Assembly: GCF_000281085.1 (NCBI RefSeq)
Contig: NZ_JH767524.1
Coordinates: 123,086 to 187,085, forward strand
From: Catenovulum agarivorans YM01
GTDB lineage: Bacteria > Pseudomonadota > Gammaproteobacteria > Enterobacterales > Alteromonadaceae
Direction of reading: 5' to 3'
Length of the DNA stretch: 64,000 nucleotides
This document shows positions 61,001 through 64,000 of the stretch, in pieces (the stretch's first letter is position 1; the number at the start of each line of letters is the position of its first letter). A program made the translations under genes and the position numbers. Under the pieces are notes generated by a model that saw nothing but the letters and a program-made list of their open reading frames with translations, had not been told where the DNA came from and made no database searches.

Positions 61001-64000
61001 GCAACATTAACAATAATACTATCGCTTAATTCGCCATCCGACACAGTTAAAACAAAATTATCTGTGCCGTTTTGATTGAGCTTGCTTTGATAAACTAAAT
61101 GATCACTTTGTAAGGTCACTTCGCCTAACAAAGGTTGTTCGCTAATAGACCATTGTAACGAAGACATATCCTCGTCTAACGCGGAGAATGCCAAACTTGT
61201 TTGCTGATCTTCATCAAGAGTCAGGTCAACTTGTTCATCAAGCTGAATAACGGGGGCGTCATTGACGCTGGCAACATTAATAATAATAGACAAGGTATCG
61301 GTTAATTGGCCATCGGTGAGCGTCACACTAATAGTATCCGGACCAAAGTAGTCTGCAGCTGGTTGATAATGTAAAAGCCCATCAACAATGCTAACCCTTG
61401 CTTGGCCATTGGCTGAGTTGATAATCCATCTTGTGTCGACTGTATCTGGATCCAGCGCGGTCAAAGGCAGGGTGAAAACTTGGTCTTCTAACGTGTTTAC
61501 AATTGTGCTCAGCGGGCTAGTACCATCTGCAAGGAGAATTTGTGGTGCATCATTTTGTGCTGTCACACTAATACTAATTTCAATCGTATCGGTTAACTCA
61601 CCATCAGATAACTCAACTACAAACGAATCCGCTTTGTCACTATTCGCTAACGGTACATAACTAACTAATCCTTGATTAACAGTTGCAACACCAAATTGAG
61701 CTGGCGTTATTATAGTCCAGATAAAACTTGTACTGTCGCTGTCAGTTAATGATAATTTTCGTGAAACACTCTGATCTTCAATCACTGTAAGTGCCAAGTT
61801 ATCACCCTGAGTAATGATCGGGGCATCGTTTACCGAAATGACCTCAAGATCAAACTCTTGTAGCGTTTGACCGCCTGCCGAATCTGTGGCAATTAATTGG
61901 ATAGGATAAGTGCCAACCAGTGATTCAGTCGCTTGACCTACCAATAGATAAGTTGTGCCATCAACTTGTTGCAGATTTAACCATTCGGGTAACTCTGCAG
62001 TCAGCTGGATATTTGTATCTTCAATATCTGTAACTTCGATTTGGTATTGATAAGCTTGATCTTCTAAAACACTTGTTGTTGCTGTCGATGTAATAACAGG
62101 TAAATCATTTACCGCTAATACTTCAATTTCTACCGAAGCAATATTAGATAATTCACCTTGGTCATCCGCAACTTGGTAACTCAACGTATCCGTACCATTG
62201 GCATTCTCATTAGCTTGATAAACAATACTTCCATCAGCTTCAACACTCGCAATACCTAAACTGGCTTCAGCGACAATAACCACACTGCTTGCATCTAAGC
62301 TGCCATCTATATCTTGGTCATTTGCTAATACATCAATAACAATTTGTCCGTCTTCATTGAGCTGAACAATATCGTTATTAGCATGCGGCGCATCGTTGAC
62401 TGCTGTGACTGTGATATTAACGACACTAACATTCGAAACTAAACCACTTTGGTCAAATACTCGGTAGCTGAAACTATCTGAACCAAAATAATCTGCATTT
62501 GCTGAATAAGTCACCATACCTTGCTCATCGACACTTAATTGTGCGAATTCTGCAGTTTGAACGATTTCAACCGAGGTTTTATCTATATCGTTTTCAACGT
62601 CTAAGTCATTACCCAAAACATTTATGACTTGTTGTGCATCTTCAACCAATACAACCTGATCATCATGGGTTACTGGTGCATCAGCAACTGGCGTCACTTC
62701 TATAAATACAGTTGCTGGATCTGAACTGGCAGATTCACTGTCTAACAGGATATATTCGAAACTATCTTGACCATTAAAGTCTGCTTGCGGCTGATAAACC
62801 CATTCACCAAACTCGTCTTGCACTACTTGACCGGAAGTAGCCTGGCGGAAAATGCGGATATTAGTCGAAAATAACTCTAGGTCTTCAATGTCAGAATCAT
62901 TAGTAATTAAGTCTAATTGAATACTTTGATCTTCCGCTATCGTAACCTCATCATCAACGGCAATAGGTGCATCATTAAAACCTTGAACGTTTATAAGCAC
63001 TTGTGTTGATTCTGAATAATCTCCGGCTAAGTCAGCAACTCGATAACTGAAGCTATCTGTTCCAACAAAATTTGCATTTGGGGAGTAACGTATCTCACCA
63101 TTTTCAACAACGGCTATGCCGTTTGACGCTTCGGTTACTAAGGTTAAACTTTCAGCATTAATTTCATCGTCAATATCTATGTCGTTAGCGAGCACATCCA
63201 CTAATATGGTTTGGTCTTCATCTAGATTAAACTGATCAGGTAAAACATTCGGTTTATCATTAACTGGCAAAACAGTTACAAATACACTGGCTATATTGGA
63301 TGCTTCACCTTGGGTATCAGCAACTGTGTATGTAAAACTATCTTCGCCAGCGAAGTTTTGCGCCGGCGTATAAGTAATCACGCCATTTGCAACATTAACA
63401 CTCACGCTACCATTAAGTGGTGTATCAATAACTTGCACACTTGAAGCGACCAACAAACTGTCGCTATCAAAATCATTGTCTAATACATTTATTTGAATGA
63501 TTTCATCTTCATTAGTTTGAGCTATGTCATCGGTTGCAACCGTTAAATTATTAGCTGTAGTAAATAGCCAATCTTGAGTTGTTTGAGCTAACACATTATC
63601 TGACAAGTCAGCTAATGTGTTTTGTGCTAATAAGAGTTGGTACTGAGTATTTGGTTGTAAATTGTTTTGTAAATTGAAGAATAAAACATCACCAACAATA
63701 CTGATTGATTCAGTCGCAACTACTTCAACTTCGGTACTATCATCCACTCGAATAACACTAACACTTGGTGGATTATCAACAACGGGTTGAATAATTTCAC
63801 TAAAGAGTATCGAAAATTCTAATCCACTCGTTGGAACTAAGTCGTCTCCTGCCGCTGGTAGATAGTCAATAATGACAGGTACATTAGGATCAACAACAAT
63901 AATCTCAAAGCTTTGTTGCAAAGCTTCTATGCCGTCGGTTACGGCTAATACCACAGAATGTGAACCCACTTCGTCGTTGCTTGCTGTGCCACTGAGTGCG
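58072..64000 (-). CDS. giant tandem-95/cadherin-like and FG-GAP protein with GlyGly-CTERM-like tail, 5' end outside window
   Basis: The frame is open to the right edge, so the true start lies outside; the GTG at 63969 is only an internal codon. At least 1,976 residues are visible. Order: the end of an Ig-like (He_PIG type) domain, a Big_5-like domain ending in DWLFTT, about eleven roughly 95-residue cadherin-like repeats joined by VNDAP-type linkers (63.5-60.4 kb; signatures NDAPIAVDDEV, LANDIDIDD, FSYRVAD), FG-GAP/VCBS calcium loops (about 59.96-58.98 kb; DFNADGFPDLAIAG, DLNGDGLADIISF), DUF11-like beta domains, and a tail SSQGG followed by a membrane helix and a basic end. That tail fits GlyGly-CTERM sorting by rhombosortase. 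It heads the visible operon; its stop overlaps the next start by GTGA. Confidence 0.85.
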   Translation of the reverse strand, partial: ALSGTASNDEVGSHSVVLAVTDGIEALQQSFEIIVVDPNVPVIIDYLPAAGDDLVPTSGLEFSILFSEIIQPVVDNPPSVSVIRVDDSTEVEVVATESISIVGDVLFFNLQNNLQPNTQYQLLLAQNTLADLSDNVLAQTTQDWLFTTANNLTVATDDIAQTNEDEIIQINVLDNDFDSDSLLVASSVQVIDTPLNGSVSVNVANGVITYTPAQNFAGEDSFTYTVADTQGEASNIASVFVTVLPVNDKPNVLPDQFNLDEDQTILVDVLANDIDIDDEINAESLTLVTEASNGIAVVENGEIRYSPNANFVGTDSFSYRVADLAGDYSESTQVLINVQGFNDAPIAVDDEVTIAEDQSIQLDLITNDSDIEDLELFSTNIRIFRQATSGQVVQDEFGEWVYQPQADFNGQDSFEYILLDSESASSDPATVFIEVTPVADAPVTHDDQVVLVEDAQQVINVLGNDLDVENDIDKTSVEIVQTAEFAQLSVDEQGMVTYSANADYFGSDSFSYRVFDQSGLVSNVSVVNITVTAVNDAPHANNDIVQLNEDGQIVIDVLANDQDIDGSLDASSVVIVAEASLGIASVEADGSIVYQANENANGTDTLSYQVADDQGELSNIASVEIEVLAVNDLPVITSTATTSVLEDQAYQYQIEVTDIEDTNIQLTAELPEWLNLQQVDGTTYLLVGQATESLVGTYPIQLIATDSAGGQTLQEFDLEVISVNDAPIITQGDNLALTVIEDQSVSRKLSLTDSDSTSFIWTIITPAQFGVATVNQGLVSYVPLANSDKADSFVVELSDGELTDTIEISISVTAQNDAPQILLADGTSPLSTIVNTLEDQVFTLPLTALDPDTVDTRWIINSANGQARVSIVDGLLHYQPAADYFGPDTISVTLTDGQLTDTLSIIINVASVNDAPVIQLDEQVDLTLDEDQQTSLAFSALDEDMSSLQWSISEQPLLGEVTLQSDHLVYQSKLNQNGTDNFVLTVSDGELSDSIIVNVAIAAINDAPVAVADTYQVNEGGLLSVALAQSVLINDSDVDAEPNTLTLQLVSQPSRASVFAMQTDGSFEYQHDGSEFTQDSFSYRVFDGQVFSNTTTVNIRITAVNDPPLFTSTLPDTTLVQGDYFEYFVGVLDPDDANLELTYQGPDWLSLDGLVLSGFAPTDLTGNNQFTLTVKDLAGASQQQNNQVEILQREGAEIHITAKWSNSPAFIEQNTTLTLTVQSLADFDVNTDLQLELSEGVAVVSSPDCSFTQLTANCQLNLAANSSRQLSITLTSTQVQDAIFSANLTDDSNNSLADLTSSVSFIKQAVNQGNASFDINNATAFVAADIGSSQGLEVIAGTEIDDSVKILSLGQGSAQGRLLAEIDNLGQTENLIVKDFNLDGQLDVFVLNSKGQASSVHYQTGELTFTADNQSVVMAQGKKAYSHDFNADGFPDLAIAGIGYNLSIYINVDGYFTETPDIYTALNPIVSIANLKVDNKIAIATTQNLLTIFYQLQNSQVSARAVAARPLETSQTNIARKVVKAAFVPASEPLEIVGITDIAVADLDGDASEEIVVTAAPPVTNSTKAKRAVSIISTTADKLETVSTFGSSSSSKVEIADFDGDNKPDLMVGNTSGLVQIYRNKGTLNQFELQDSAIVSDSSVIVPADLNGDGLADIISFNKTQGKMALFTSNNDGSMGLQADLVLRSNSQIVTTSVGTADQILYQLWVENLAQVNSLENKLNIQLGSENFRVDSMPQYCIQVSNTQVECSIGSIIANSEISIPFVLAGQFVEQQITATHSASLADTNPDNNRVVSGFNQFVGDVAVSATALAEDASKQQFSYTATVRNYSQQSMTNNQLKIAFPQGLGYLSIPSQCVRVPAENLIEFLCQLGTMVNGSFADISFSLTMNDGFERESAYITAITKADTIESDISNNTTQTQLGNVFPASGISSQGGAFAYIYLYLLTIFICYRNLVGCRQQSRNHRQQSVRNIL

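Noticed and set aside
60400..63560. Regularly spaced repeats that might suggest a repeat array of CRISPR type
   Set aside because: The periodicity is about 285 bp, in frame, and reflects protein repeats with VNDAP linkers; there are no short identical repeats with unique spacers and no cas genes.
63967..63969. GTG as the start of the right-hand giant protein
   Set aside because: The frame continues in the same Ig-like fold beyond this codon to the window edge, so it is internal.
36114..64000. A recently acquired genomic island
   Set aside because: No integrase, tRNA, attachment site or insertion sequence is visible, and base use looks similar to the flanking genes by eye, so transfer is not supported here.

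Overview
The window looks like a chromosomal segment of a marine gammaproteobacterium of the order Alteromonadales (Alteromonadaceae-like; the species cannot be fixed from sequence alone). The evidence is housekeeping genes that align closely, from memory, with the E. coli versions (TesB, NfuA, RNase PH, PyrE, BioH, oligopeptidase A, RpoH, SpeA), a modest G+C content, a rich cyclic-nucleotide signalling set, and very large secreted multidomain proteins. I see no rRNA, tRNA, CRISPR array, prophage or insertion sequence.

Layout. 1-9.7 kb is a second-messenger block. It holds the 5' part of a GGDEF diguanylate cyclase gene, tesB, and a five-gene minus-strand operon (TPR/beta-barrel protein, FecR-domain protein, metallo-beta-lactamase-fold hydrolase, CHASE2 adenylate cyclase, GAF/HD-GYP phosphodiesterase). 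9.7-16.5 kb has a transglutaminase-like protein, a polysaccharide deacetylase, a DinF-type MATE transporter, a small membrane protein, NfuA and a large M14 metallopeptidase. 16.5-17.1 kb is gene-free and packed with palindromic repeats. 17.1-36.1 kb is mostly housekeeping: comF/bioH, a flagellar-rod-like small protein and a SprA-type protein, phospholipase A, rph-pyrE, moaE, a YfaZ-like porin, prlC, proBA, a CofD/YvcK-like protein, speE/speA, an EAL-HDOD protein, rpoH and a YkgJ-type cysteine-cluster protein.

36.1-64.0 kb is the most unusual part. It is one unbroken minus-strand run of seven genes with gaps of 15 bp or less, or with overlaps. In transcription order they encode: a giant tandem-repeat/FG-GAP protein with a GlyGly-CTERM-like tail (its 5' end lies outside the window), a 332-residue secreted protein, a 1,332-residue LamG/PA14 protein, a roughly 3,756-residue LamG/PA14 protein with a long helical C-terminal region, a 1,379-residue protein ending in a cohesin-like module plus a dockerin-like pair, a lipoprotein carrying a second copy of that cohesin-like module, and an anchored parvulin-type prolyl isomerase. 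I infer a dedicated cell-surface or secreted assembly system in which the lipoprotein may anchor, and the isomerase may fold, the giant partners. The domain calls come from sequence reading; the assembly model is a hypothesis.

Smaller points of interest: a speE product lacking the usual catalytic Asp of the DxxD motif, two divergent gene pairs whose start codons share one CATG, and a family of intergenic hairpins whose apical loop is almost always TCCN (or its complement) while the stem sequence varies.
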